Positions 8,225 through 15,854 are shown, counted from the first letter of the stretch. The stretch is DNA of 36,045 nucleotides from [Streptosporangium] indianense (GCF_021474405.1 NZ_JAKEIO010000077.1:1-36045); one strand, 5' to 3'. Translations and numbers: made by a program. The notes: generated from the sequence alone by a model not told the origin.

Positions 8225-8249
8225 GGCCGCGGGGACGTGCCCCGCGGCC
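8225..8249. terminator. Perfect 10-bp GC hairpin after the 8265-9833 gene
   Basis: GGCCGCGGGG (8225-8234), ACGTG loop, CCCCGCGGCC (8240-8249). It begins 15 bases past the stop of the minus-strand monooxygenase gene and 48 bases before the start of the DnrK-like gene, so it may terminate or attenuate read-through. Confidence 0.65.
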
Positions 8250-8264
8250 CTCGCGGCCCCTTCG

Positions 8265-9833
8265 TCAGACCGTGCCGAACCAGGTGGTTACGGCCGCGGT
8301 CAGCGATTCCCGGAGCTCCGACTCGGGCATGTCCCGGTCCGCGGCCCAGGCGACGTAGCCGTCGGGGCGGACCAGCAGACCGGCCAGCCCCGGCTCCTCG
8401 GCGCACTCGGCCCGCACGAGCTCGAGCCGGCCGGCCCAGGAGACGCCCGCGGCCCACTTCTCGTGGACCTGGCCGATGACCTGGCCGATCTGCGGGTCGC
8501 CGGACAGGTCGAGCAGCACACCGGTGCCGCGCTTCAGATACGTGGGCAGGGAACGGACGCCGTCCTCGGTCTTCAGCTCCAGATCCCGGGCGAAGTCGCC
8601 GAGCAGCCGGTGCTCCGGTCCGTCGATCGCGTAGCGGACGGTGACGCCGCTGAGCATCTCGGCGAGGTACCGGTTCACCTGCTCGGTGCGCATGAGGTCG
8701 GTGAACAGCTCGCGCAGCGGGGTGACGTAAGGGTCCGGGTTCATCAGCGCGATCTGGGCGCGGGTGTTGGCCAGCACCTTGCGGGCCGGCGCCTGGCGCT
8801 CCCGGTCGTAGCTGTCGAGCAGGCCCTCGGGAGCCCAGCCGTGCACCGCGGCGGCCAGCTTCCAGCCGAGGTTGAAGGCGTCCTGCAGACCGAGGTTGAC
8901 GCCCTGGCCGCCGACCGGGAAGTGGGTGTGGGCGGCGTCGCCCGCGATCAGCAGCCGGCCGGAGCGGTAGCGCTCCGCCTGGCACGCGGAGTCGGTGAAG
9001 ACGGAGAGCCAGCGCGGCGCGTGCGCCCCGAGGTCGTCGCCCCAGATCTCGCGCAGGCTCGCGGTGAGCTCGTCGAGGGTGAGTTCCGCACCGGGCTCCC
9101 GGTCGGCCTCGAAGTCGAACGTGGAGACCCGGTGGTAGGTGTCGTCGAGCGGGACGCAGAACAGCAGGCCGCGTTCGGTGCGCTCCATGCCCATGGGGGC
9201 GTTCTCGCGGTCGGCGAGGATCACGTCGCCGAGGCGGGCGGTGACCCGGCCGCCGGTGCCGGGGAAGGCGATGCCGGCCTCCTGCCGGACCAGGCTGCGG
9301 GCGCCGTCGCAGCCCACGGCGTAGCGGGCGCGCAGGGTGTAGCCACCGTCGGGGCCGGTGACCTCGGCCTCGACGCCGTCGGCGTCCTGGCGCAGGGCGG
9401 TGACCTCGTGGCCGCGCCGGATCTCGGCGCCGAACTCGGCGGCACGCTCCTCCAGCAGCCGTTCGGTGCGGGTCTGCTCGGAGAGCAGGGCGTAGCCGTG
9501 CGCGCTGTCGAGGGTGGAGAAGTCGACCCACTCGTCGAGGCCCGCGAAGTGGCCGTTGTTCCAGGAGCGGGCCCCCTCACGGAACCTCTTCAGCAGGCCG
9601 CGCCGGTCGAGGGACTCCAGGGAGCGGGCGTGCAGCCCGAAGGCCTTGGAGTGCGGGGTGCGCTCGGGCAGCCGCTCGAGCACGACCGCCCGCACGCGGG
9701 AGATCCGGAGCTCCGCGGCGAGCAGCATGCCGACCGGACCGCCGCCGACGATCAGCACGTCGAAGTCGACGTCGGTGTCGTGGGTGATCTCGAAGTCGCG
9801 TTCGGACGGCTCGGGTGGCACGGACTGGGACAT
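8265..9833 (-). CDS. FAD-dependent aromatic polyketide monooxygenase (PgaE/MtmOIV/OxyS type)
   Basis: A 522-residue class A flavin hydroxylase. GGGPVG at residues 30-35 binds FAD, VGCDGARS (about 173-180) is the DG motif, and LLIAGDAAHTHFPVGGQGVN (about 294-313) is the GD motif. The GGQGVNLGLQDAFNLGWK stretch is typical of angucycline/tetracycline hydroxylases. A thioredoxin-like C-terminal domain (from about residue 400) completes the fold. The ATG at 9833 follows GAGGGGGAAC. It is transcribed divergently from marR across a 163-base region full of dyads, so MarR control is the simplest inference. Of the three monooxygenases it is the least like the other two. Hydroxylation, Baeyer-Villiger oxidation and drug-inactivating oxidation all occur in this family, so the reaction is open. 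Confidence 0.9.
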   Translation of the reverse strand: MSQSVPPEPSERDFEITHDTDVDFDVLIVGGGPVGMLLAAELRISRVRAVVLERLPERTPHSKAFGLHARSLESLDRRGLLKRFREGARSWNNGHFAGLDEWVDFSTLDSAHGYALLSEQTRTERLLEERAAEFGAEIRRGHEVTALRQDADGVEAEVTGPDGGYTLRARYAVGCDGARSLVRQEAGIAFPGTGGRVTARLGDVILADRENAPMGMERTERGLLFCVPLDDTYHRVSTFDFEADREPGAELTLDELTASLREIWGDDLGAHAPRWLSVFTDSACQAERYRSGRLLIAGDAAHTHFPVGGQGVNLGLQDAFNLGWKLAAAVHGWAPEGLLDSYDRERQAPARKVLANTRAQIALMNPDPYVTPLRELFTDLMRTEQVNRYLAEMLSGVTVRYAIDGPEHRLLGDFARDLELKTEDGVRSLPTYLKRGTGVLLDLSGDPQIGQVIGQVHEKWAAGVSWAGRLELVRAECAEEPGLAGLLVRPDGYVAWAADRDMPESELRESLTAAVTTWFGTV

Positions 9834-9909
9834 GAGGTTCCCCCTCGGTGGATGTGCGCGCCGGATGCGCGACGGAGATGTGCGGCAGAAAGGAGCGCGA
9901 TAGATGTTC

Positions 9910-9986
9910 GCTCACAGGTATATGTTTAATGTCATGCAGTCGATTGTGAGCATACAGATGCTCGTCTGTCGTAATCAACTCGATTA
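9910..9986. promoter_or_regulatory. Divergent marR/monooxygenase control region with nested dyads
   Basis: Several inverted repeats are visible: GCTCACA (9910-9916) with TGTGAGC (9945-9951); GAGCAT-4-ATGCTC (9948-9963); ACAGA-6-TCTGT (9954-9969); and TAATC-5-GATTA (9972-9986). The last abuts the likely marR -10 box. ATGTCATGCAGTCGAT (9929-9944) matches the operator near 6060. A minus-strand ATCGAC-16-TATACC pair could be the monooxygenase promoter. These are MarR-operator candidates by context. Confidence 0.5.
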
Positions 9987-9990
9987 GAAT
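9985..9990 (+). promoter_or_regulatory. -10 box of a probably leaderless marR transcript
   Basis: TAGAAT matches the Streptomyces TANNNT -10 consensus and ends six bases before the ATG at 9997, placing the expected transcription start on the start codon. No Shine-Dalgarno sequence is present, which supports leaderless translation. Confidence 0.5.
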
Positions 9991-9996
9991 GCGGAC

Positions 9997-10482
9997 ATGG
10001 ACACTTCGACTCAGCCCCCGCCGCGGGCAGCGGATCTGCTCGACGCCGTCGGCCCCGCCTTCTCCCGACTGCGGCGTGCGCAGGCGCTGAACGTGGAGAA
10101 GCAGGTGTCCCGCAAGGACTTCACCAGGACGCTGGTGCTGAACATCGTGCAGGACGGGCCCGACCAGGAGGGTCAGGAGATCACCGTCGGTGTCGTGGGT
10201 GAGCGGCTCGCCGTCGACCCCTCCGTGGCGAGCCGGATGGTCTCCGACTGCATCTCCGCCGGCTATCTGATCCGTGCGGCCTCGCAGCGCGACGGCCGCC
10301 GGACCATCCTGCAGCTCACCCCCGAGGGGCACGAGACGCTCGCCCGCTTCCGCCGCCACCAGCGGGCGGCCTTCGAGCGCATCACCCAGGACTGGCCCGA
10401 CGAGGAGCGACTCGAGTTCGCCCGGCTGCTCATCAAGTACGTGGACTCCGTGGGCGAGTTGCAGCACGACGGCTCCGCGTAG
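9997..10482 (+). CDS. MarR-family transcriptional regulator
   Basis: A 161-residue winged-helix regulator. The centre holds the recognition segment VGVVGERLAVDPSVASRMVS (about 65-84), followed by the wing ASQRDGRRTILQLTPEG, with the RDGR and LT-EG signature of MarR proteins. Long flanking helices would form the dimer. It is the only plus-strand gene in the first 22 kb. It sits divergent to the 8265-9833 monooxygenase and convergent with the 10589-14116 operon, separated from the latter by a hairpin. MarR proteins usually repress their own and adjacent genes until a phenolic or antibiotic ligand binds. Palindromes overlapping both promoters support autoregulation here. The ligand is unknown. 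Confidence 0.9.
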   Translation: MDTSTQPPPRAADLLDAVGPAFSRLRRAQALNVEKQVSRKDFTRTLVLNIVQDGPDQEGQEITVGVVGERLAVDPSVASRMVSDCISAGYLIRAASQRDGRRTILQLTPEGHETLARFRRHQRAAFERITQDWPDEERLEFARLLIKYVDSVGELQHDGSA

Positions 10483-10487
10483 ACGGC

Positions 10488-10530
10488 GCGGCCGGGCCGG
10501 GACGGACACCCGCCGCCCCGGCCCGGCCGC
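10488..10530. terminator. Bidirectional terminator between convergent genes
   Basis: GCGGCCGGGCCGGG (10488-10501) pairs perfectly with 10517-10530 around a 15-base loop. It starts five bases after the marR stop and lies 59 bases beyond the stop of the minus-strand monooxygenase, so it can serve both transcripts. Confidence 0.75.
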
Positions 10531-10588
10531 GACGCACCCGCGTGCGCCGAGCGCGTCCCCGCCGTGGCGCGGACACGTCCGCGGGTTC

Positions 10589-12226
10589 TCAGTCCCGGTC
10601 GAGCACCCCGCGCAGCACCGCCTCCAGCACCGCCGCCTCCGCGCCCCCGGGATCCGCGCCGGGCGACCGCCACGCGACGACGCCGTCCGGCCGTACCAGG
10701 ACCGCGCCTTCGGGGCGCAGCCCGCCGTAGCGCTCGGACCAGGTGCCGGCCGGGTCGGCCAGCGTGCCCGCCCCGCCGCCCGTGCCCCGCACCACCCGGC
10801 GTGCGGTGAGTTTCAGGCCCAGCCCGGCGGAGGCGGAGGCGGCGGCCGAGAGCCACTCGCGGCCGTTCTCCCCCGTGAGCAGGACGAAGTCCCGCCCGAA
10901 GAGGTCCAGCGTGGACACGGGCACGCCGTCCCGCGCCAGCAGCACGTACGGAGCCCGGGTCCCGGGTTCCCCGCGCAGTGCGCGCGGGTCGGAGGCGACC
11001 GGCAGGTCCGTGCCGCCCGGCTCCGCCACCACCGCTGTGGAGCGGTACGCCTGCCCCGACGTCACCGTCACCGCGTCCGCGACGGCCGCCCGCTGCTCCG
11101 GGGTCGCCTTGCCGGAACGCAGCGCCAGCTGGAGGGACCCCTGCTCGGCCGTATGGACGGCCACGGGACGCCGCTCGGCGTCGTACGTCTCCACCAGGCC
11201 CGGCCCCGCGACGCCCGCGACCACCAGGGCGAGCTTCCAGGCGAGGTTGTGGGCGTCGGCGATACCGGTGTTGGCTCCGTAGCCCCCGGTCGGCGGCACC
11301 ACGTGCGCCGCGTCCCCGGCGAGCAGCACCCTGCCGTGCACGAACCTCTCGGCCACCTGCTCCGCCATGTCCCAGGGGAAGCGCGAACGGATCGTGACCT
11401 CGACGCCGGGTGCGCCCACGGCGGCCGCCACCAGCTCGGCGCAGCGGTCGTCGGTGAAGTCATCCAGGCTCTCGCCTTCCTCGGGCCGGTACCCGACGAT
11501 GAGCGTCCCCCCGGTGAGCGTGTCGTCATGCACGAGGATGCCGGTGACCTGCGGGTTCTGCACGTGGACCACGCTGTACCTGCGGTCCCCCAGCACCGGG
11601 CGCAGATCCGCGCCGAACGCGATGCTCACATGGCGGGACAGCACCCCGCGCCCCTGCCGGGGCACCTTCAGTGCCTCCCGGACGGTGCTGCGCGGCCCGT
11701 CGCAGGCCACCAGATAGGAGCTGCGGAAGGTGCGGGTGCCGGTGTCGTCGCCGAGGACGGCGGTGACCCCCTGGGGGTCCTCCGCGAAGGACAGCAGCTC
11801 GGTGCCGAACCTGAGGTCGGCGCCGAGCTCGGCGGCCCTCGCCCGCAGCAGCGGCTCCAGCCGGTCCTGCGGCAGCAGGAGCAGCCGGGACGGGGTGAGG
11901 TCGCCCAGGTCGTCGTCGCCCTCCAGCTCCTCCTTGCTGAACAGCACGTCACCGGCGAGCGAGGTCACCCCCGCCCGGGTGCGGTGCGTGGCGAAGCCGG
12001 ACGCCTCCCGCACGGCGGCGTCCTCGACGCCCGCCTGGCGCAGCAGTTCGCCGGTCCGGGGGTAGTACCCGACGGCCCTGGGGTGGACGGACGTGCCCGG
12101 GTGGCGCTCCACCAGGGTGCACCGCACCCCGTGCCGGGCGAGGAACAGGGCGGTGGACAGCCCGACCAGGCTGCCGCCGACGATCAGTACGGGTGCGCTG
12201 CCGGAAGGGTCGGAAGCGGAGGTCAT
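10589..12226 (-). CDS. Class A FAD-dependent aromatic monooxygenase (RdmE-like), third copy
   Basis: A 545-residue flavoprotein hydroxylase. GGSLVG (17-22), LVERH (about 38-42), VACDGPRS (about 173-180) and LLAGDAAHVVPPTGGYGAN (about 301-319) are the FAD/NADPH fingerprints, followed by a thioredoxin-like C-terminal domain. It resembles the 301-1917 protein in length and motif spacing (PPTGxxGAxTGIxDAxNLAWKLAL), so these two are closer to each other than to the 8265-9833 enzyme. The ATG at 12226 is preceded by AGAGGGAC. It is the last gene of a minus-strand run starting with the GNAT gene, with 40- and 47-base gaps. It would hydroxylate an aromatic polyketide-like substrate; the target is unknown. 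Confidence 0.9.
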   Translation of the reverse strand: MTSASDPSGSAPVLIVGGSLVGLSTALFLARHGVRCTLVERHPGTSVHPRAVGYYPRTGELLRQAGVEDAAVREASGFATHRTRAGVTSLAGDVLFSKEELEGDDDLGDLTPSRLLLLPQDRLEPLLRARAAELGADLRFGTELLSFAEDPQGVTAVLGDDTGTRTFRSSYLVACDGPRSTVREALKVPRQGRGVLSRHVSIAFGADLRPVLGDRRYSVVHVQNPQVTGILVHDDTLTGGTLIVGYRPEEGESLDDFTDDRCAELVAAAVGAPGVEVTIRSRFPWDMAEQVAERFVHGRVLLAGDAAHVVPPTGGYGANTGIADAHNLAWKLALVVAGVAGPGLVETYDAERRPVAVHTAEQGSLQLALRSGKATPEQRAAVADAVTVTSGQAYRSTAVVAEPGGTDLPVASDPRALRGEPGTRAPYVLLARDGVPVSTLDLFGRDFVLLTGENGREWLSAAASASAGLGLKLTARRVVRGTGGGAGTLADPAGTWSERYGGLRPEGAVLVRPDGVVAWRSPGADPGGAEAAVLEAVLRGVLDRD

Positions 12227-12266
12227 CGCACGGTCCCTCTCTGGGTGATCGGCCTCGGACGGGTGT

Positions 12267-13106
12267 TCACGGGGTCGGCAGTCCGGCCCGTCCCAGGGCC
12301 AGGTAGTCGACGACCTCCCAGTGCTCCGCGACCTTCCCGCGCTCGATCCGGAACTGGTCGCAGGTACGCATCTCCAGCGGCAGCCCCGAGGGGCCGCCGC
12401 CGCTCCACGCGCCGGTGAGCGTGCCGGTCCAGGTCACGAACACCATCACCCGGTCGTCGGCGGCGACGATGTGGTCCACGGTGGTGACCAGGTCGGGGAA
12501 GGCGGCGATGTTGTCGGCGAAGAACGCCTTGAACGCGTCGAGCCCGTCCGGCACGGCGTCCGTGCGCATGTTGTGGTGCCGGTAGTCCTGGTGGTAGTAC
12601 TGCTCGGCCAGGTCCAGCCGGTGCTCGCTGAAGACGTCCCGGTACGCGCCGAGGACCAGCTCCGCGTTGGCCCGCTCGGTGTCGCTGTGCGGGCCGTGCA
12701 GCCCGGGCGCGGCCGGCTGACCGCTGCGGTCCGGTCCGCCGTCCACGCCGTGCGCGACCAGCACGTCACGGTCCACCACGTTCCAGTGCTCGGCCACCCT
12801 GCCGTCCCGCAGGCGGTACAACTCGGCCGTGTGCAGGCGCAGTTCGGTGCCCGAGCGGGAGCGCCCGGTCCAGGTCGCGAACAGCATCACCCGGTCGTTG
12901 CCGGCCACCAGGTGGTCGATGTCCGCGCGCAGCTCCGGGAACACCCGGTCCGAAGTCCGCCAGTCCGCCGGGTCGTGCTCGACGTGGTCGGCGTGGAAGA
13001 AGCGGCCCGCCTCCTCGAAGCGGCGCTCGCGGTACAGCGTCCCGTACAGCTCGCGGATCAGCTCGGCGTTGCGCGTGCGCTGCCCGGCGTGGGTCACGGT
13101 GGTCAT
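12267..13106 (-). CDS. Fused tandem SnoaL-like (NTF2-fold) protein
   Basis: A 279-residue protein made of two SnoaL-like alpha+beta-barrel domains in one chain, about residues 10-115 and 148-270, joined by a Gly/Pro/Ser-rich linker. The halves repeat the same signature: VxGNDRVMLFATWTG / VAADDRVMVFVTWTG and RVAEHWNVVD / KVAEHWEVVD. SnoaL-family members include anthracycline ring-closing aldol cyclases and hydroxylases such as SnoaW/AclR; most are single-domain. The ATG at 13106 is chosen for the start of the first domain and its upstream GAGAGGAACCC; the frame stays open further upstream but there overlaps the GNAT gene. It lies between the GNAT and monooxygenase genes of one operon. The exact reaction is not inferable. 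Confidence 0.85.
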   Translation of the reverse strand: MTTVTHAGQRTRNAELIRELYGTLYRERRFEEAGRFFHADHVEHDPADWRTSDRVFPELRADIDHLVAGNDRVMLFATWTGRSRSGTELRLHTAELYRLRDGRVAEHWNVVDRDVLVAHGVDGGPDRSGQPAAPGLHGPHSDTERANAELVLGAYRDVFSEHRLDLAEQYYHQDYRHHNMRTDAVPDGLDAFKAFFADNIAAFPDLVTTVDHIVAADDRVMVFVTWTGTLTGAWSGGGPSGLPLEMRTCDQFRIERGKVAEHWEVVDYLALGRAGLPTP

Positions 13107-13153
13107 GGGTTCCTCTCGGCTCGGTCTCGGACAAGGGGGATCAGGGGGGCGGC

Positions 13154-14116
13154 TCAGGCCTTGAGCGCGTAGGTCGACCAGTACGAGTCGGCCTCGAAGC
13201 CGAGCCTGCGGTTGAGCGCGACCACGGCCGTGTCGGCGGTGTCGTTGAAGACCTGGACCAGCGCCAGCCGGCTGTTCTCCCGGGCGGCCCCGAGCAGCAG
13301 CTCGCCCTTCAGCCAGGTGGCGAGACCACGCCGCCGGTGCCCGGGCAGCACCAGCGTCTCGCCACCGTCCGCCATCGGGCTGTTCCGCACGAACAAGGTG
13401 GCGTACCCGACGATCTCCGTGCCGTGCCCGGGCAGCGCCGCCACCACGTGGGGCAGGTGCCCGGCCCGCTCCGCCTCGGCCTCCCGCGCCCGTACGTCGT
13501 CGGCGGAGGGACGCCGGATCCTGGCCTGGCCGTTGACCCGCTCCTCCAGCCCGCTCCAGGCCCGCGCGTAGGAGTCCACGAGGTCGTCGGGGCAGGGCCC
13601 CTGCCACCTCACCAGCCGGTAACCGGGCACCGGCCGGGCCGCCGCGGCCTCCAGCACCGCGCGGGCGGGCCCGGCCAGGCGGAGCCGATGGCGCACGCTC
13701 TCGCCGATGAGGTCGGCTCCGAGCTCCGCCGCGAACCGCTCACCGGCCTCCGCCCGGGGGGCGTCGGCCAGCAGCAGGTCCCGTCCGCGCTCCCGCAGCG
13801 CCGCCAGCCCCGCGGCCGCCAGGGCCCGCCCGGCGCCGCGCCGCCGGAAGCCGGGGAACACCCACAGCGAACCGTGTCCCGGCCCGCTCGGGTCCCCCAG
13901 ATCGAGGCCGAGTTTCAGCACACCGGCCGGCGTGTCCCCGTCGTAGGCGGCCAGCACGATCCGTTCCGTGCCGTGCCTCCGCTGGAACAGCCGTGCCAGC
14001 AGGTCCTGCGTCACCGGCGGATCGCCGGGCAGCTCCAGGCTCATGGTGTCCCGGAACCCGGGAAGCAACGCGGCGATGGTCGCCGGCTCATCGCCGTCGA
14101 GGCTACGTATCTCCAT
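13154..14116 (-). CDS. Tandem-domain GNAT N-acetyltransferase
   Basis: A 320-residue protein with two GNAT folds. Each has an acetyl-CoA-binding motif A: FPGFRRRGAGRALA near residue 105 and LPGHRRRGLATWLKGELL near residue 265. The layout is that of mycothiol-synthase-like double GNATs. It would acylate an amine or act on an acyl-CoA; the N-terminal copy may be structural, as in other tandem GNATs. The ATG at 14116 follows GTGGGGG. It is the first gene of the run ending at 10589. A perfect GTCGAG/CTCGAC palindrome sits 34 bases upstream of the start, then a 118-base MITE-like element. In this cluster it could acetylate an amino group of the product or precursor, or provide resistance; no substrate evidence exists. 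Confidence 0.85.
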   Translation of the reverse strand: MEIRSLDGDEPATIAALLPGFRDTMSLELPGDPPVTQDLLARLFQRRHGTERIVLAAYDGDTPAGVLKLGLDLGDPSGPGHGSLWVFPGFRRRGAGRALAAAGLAALRERGRDLLLADAPRAEAGERFAAELGADLIGESVRHRLRLAGPARAVLEAAAARPVPGYRLVRWQGPCPDDLVDSYARAWSGLEERVNGQARIRRPSADDVRAREAEAERAGHLPHVVAALPGHGTEIVGYATLFVRNSPMADGGETLVLPGHRRRGLATWLKGELLLGAARENSRLALVQVFNDTADTAVVALNRRLGFEADSYWSTYALKA

Positions 14117-14149
14117 GCCCCCACTGTGATCCGCCGTTCTCGAAGCGCC

Positions 14150-14166
14150 GTCGAGGACAACTCGAC
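14150..14166. promoter_or_regulatory. Palindrome upstream of the GNAT gene
   Basis: GTCGAG-GACAA-CTCGAC is a perfect six-base inverted repeat with a five-base spacer, 34 bases upstream of the GNAT start codon. It is a plausible operator; no cognate regulator can be assigned. Confidence 0.35.
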
Positions 14167-14192
14167 ATCGGCACACGAGGGGGCCAGAACCC

Positions 14193-14310
14193 AGGGCCTG
14201 TCGTTTGGATCATGACGCAGACGCGGGGCCTGGCACGCGCATCTGGCCCCGCTCACCGGCGTTCACAGGTGCTGCCGACGCCCTGCTCCATGACCCAATC
14301 GACAGGCCCT
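14193..14310. mobile_element. MITE-like element with 22-bp terminal inverted repeats
   Basis: The ends 14193-14214 (AGGGCCTGTCG, then TTTGGATCATG) and 14289-14310 are inverted copies matching at 20 of 22 positions. The 118-base unit has no coding capacity and holds an internal GGGGCC/GGCCCC hairpin. AGGGCCTGTCG resembles ends of Streptomyces IS5-type elements as I recall them. No clear target duplication is seen. The right end supplies the TAG stop of the ferredoxin gene. A bidirectional terminator is the alternative reading. Confidence 0.55.
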
Positions 14311-14500
14311 AGCCGTGCAGGATGATGGCCTGGACCGGGCAGGCCCTGGCCGCCTCCTTCACCGAGGGGTCCCCGGCGCGTTCCGACCCGCCGGGCAGCA
14401 GCTGCCCCACCCCGTCGTCGTCCTGGGTGAACACCTCGGGCGCCGTCATCGCGCACAGGGCGGCGCCGATGCACCGGTCCGTCGCCACGCTGACGCCCAT
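14309..14500 (-). CDS. [3Fe-4S] ferredoxin, P450 partner
   Basis: A 63-residue ferredoxin with the Streptomyces P450-partner pattern Cys10-x5-Cys16 ... Cys54-Pro. That is three cluster ligands, with Ala (Ala13) where a fourth Cys would sit, indicating a [3Fe-4S] cluster. It would pass electrons to the P450 encoded just upstream. I chose the ATG at 14500 because MGVSVATDRCIGA matches the family N-terminus. A GTG at 14515 that overlaps the P450 stop (GTGA) adds five residues and would give tight coupling, so either start is possible. The TAG stop lies in the end of a MITE-like repeat (14193-14310). No ferredoxin reductase gene is seen in the window. Confidence 0.87.
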   Translation of the reverse strand: MGVSVATDRCIGAALCAMTAPEVFTQDDDGVGQLLPGGSERAGDPSVKEAARACPVQAIILHG

Positions 14501-14511
14501 CCGGGGCCCGC

Positions 14512-15738
14512 TCACCACTCGACGGGGAGTTCGGCGACGCCCTGAAGCACGTACGGGGCGTTCAGCGGCAGTTCGTCCGACCGGACCGGCACCCGCAGAC
14601 CCGGGATGCGCCGGAACAGCGTGCGGAACGCGATCTCCATCTCCGCCCGGGCCAGGTTCTGGCCGATGCACTGGTGGATTCCGTAGCCGAAGGCGACATG
14701 GCGTCCGGCGGAGCGCCGGACATCGAAGGAATCGGGGTCCTCCCAGGCCCGCGGGTCCCGGTTCATCAGCATCGTCGACATGGCCACTCCGTCGCCGGCC
14801 CTGATGGTGTGCCCCGCGACCTCGATGTCCTCGGCTGCCACCCTCATCAGCACGTCTCCGATGGAGGTGAACCGCATCAGCTCCTCCACCGCGCCGGGCA
14901 GCAGGGACTCGTCCGCCCGCAGCAGCGCGAGCTGGTCGGGGTGTTCGAGGAGGGTCACGGTCCCCAGCGCGATCATGTTGGAGGTGGTCTCGTGGCCGGA
15001 GACGAGCAGCAGCGAGCAGATCATCGCCAGCTCCTGGTGGTCGACCGATCCCTCCGCGAGCTGATGGGCGATCAGCTCGTCGATCAGGCCGTCGCCCGGC
15101 TCCTTCTCCTTCTTCGCGATCAGGTCGTAGAGATAGGCGAGGATCTCGGTGAAGGCCTTGCGGGCCTGCTCCGCCTCGCCCTCCCCCGAGGAGGACAGCA
15201 CATGCCGGGAACGCTCGTCGAAGTACCCGCGGTCCTCGAACGGCACGCCGAGCAGGGCGCAGATCACCGCCGAGGGCAGCGGGAGGGCGTACTGGGACAA
15301 CAGCTCGGCGGGGCTGCCCCGGTGGAGCATCTCGTCGACGAGCCCTTCGGCGATCCGCTCGATCTCCGGGCGCAGCGCGGCGACCCGCCGGATACCGAAG
15401 CCCGGGATCACCATGCGCCGCTGACGGCCGTGCTGGGGGTCGTCCACGCCGACCAGCGGGGGTGCGGCCCGCTGCTGCGTCTGGGCGGCGATCCGCGGTG
15501 CCAGGAACGGGAAGCCGGGGTGAAGGACGTCGGAGGACAGCCGGGGGTCGGGGAACAGGGCCCGGCCGACCTCGTTGCCGGTCACCAGCCACACCTGACG
15601 GCCGTCGTACAGCGTGACCTTCGTCAGCGGGCCGCGCTCGCGCAGTTCCTCGTAGCCGACGGGCATCTGGTAAGGGCAGGCCCGGGTCATCGGGTAGGCC
15701 GGAGCCGCGGTGTCCTCGGGTGGTCTGGTGTTCTGCAT
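14512..15738 (-). CDS. Cytochrome P450
   Basis: A 408-residue soluble class I P450. The I-helix oxygen-activation motif SGHETT is at 247-252, ExxR is Glu286-Arg289, and the haem loop FGYGIHQCIG has the thiolate ligand Cys357. Length and motif spacing are those of Streptomyces tailoring P450s (CYP105/CYP107-like range). It would hydroxylate, epoxidise or couple aromatic rings using electrons from the adjacent ferredoxin. The ATG at 15738 has AGGAGG eight bases upstream. The frame is open far upstream, but that stretch is the antisense-shifted shadow of the SDR gene. A long hairpin (15779-15826) separates it from the SDR gene in the same direction. Confidence 0.94.
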   Translation of the reverse strand: MQNTRPPEDTAAPAYPMTRACPYQMPVGYEELRERGPLTKVTLYDGRQVWLVTGNEVGRALFPDPRLSSDVLHPGFPFLAPRIAAQTQQRAAPPLVGVDDPQHGRQRRMVIPGFGIRRVAALRPEIERIAEGLVDEMLHRGSPAELLSQYALPLPSAVICALLGVPFEDRGYFDERSRHVLSSSGEGEAEQARKAFTEILAYLYDLIAKKEKEPGDGLIDELIAHQLAEGSVDHQELAMICSLLLVSGHETTSNMIALGTVTLLEHPDQLALLRADESLLPGAVEELMRFTSIGDVLMRVAAEDIEVAGHTIRAGDGVAMSTMLMNRDPRAWEDPDSFDVRRSAGRHVAFGYGIHQCIGQNLARAEMEIAFRTLFRRIPGLRVPVRSDELPLNAPYVLQGVAELPVEW

Positions 15739-15778
15739 CGTGTGCCTCCTGGGCCGGTTTCCGACACAGGTCATTGAG

Positions 15779-15826
15779 CCCCGCCGCTCTCGAGGGCATA
15801 TGGAGGATCCCTGGAGAGCGGCGGGG
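15779..15826. terminator. Perfect 13-bp hairpin inside the oxidase operon
   Basis: CCCCGCCGCTCTC (15779-15791) pairs exactly with 15814-15826; the 22-base loop contains a further AGGG/CCCT pairing. It lies 29 bases past the SDR stop and 41 bases before the P450 ATG on the minus strand. It may terminate part of the transcription or set the SDR/P450 expression ratio. Confidence 0.6.
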
Positions 15827-15854
15827 CCCGGCACGGTCGGGGCGCCCGGCGTGT

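Noticed and set aside
10274..12418. 714-codon plus-strand frame opposite the third monooxygenase
   Set aside because: It overlaps marR, the convergent hairpin and a full flavoprotein gene; the translation is low-complexity Arg/Pro/Gly.
14501..15799. Upstream extension of the ferredoxin frame through the P450 gene
   Set aside because: The ferredoxin fold needs only 63 residues; the rest is the frame-shifted shadow of the P450.
15793..15811. CATATG and GGATCC sites in the hairpin loop, as if a cloning scar
   Set aside because: Two six-base sites close together are plausible by chance and flanking DNA is normal Streptomyces sequence.
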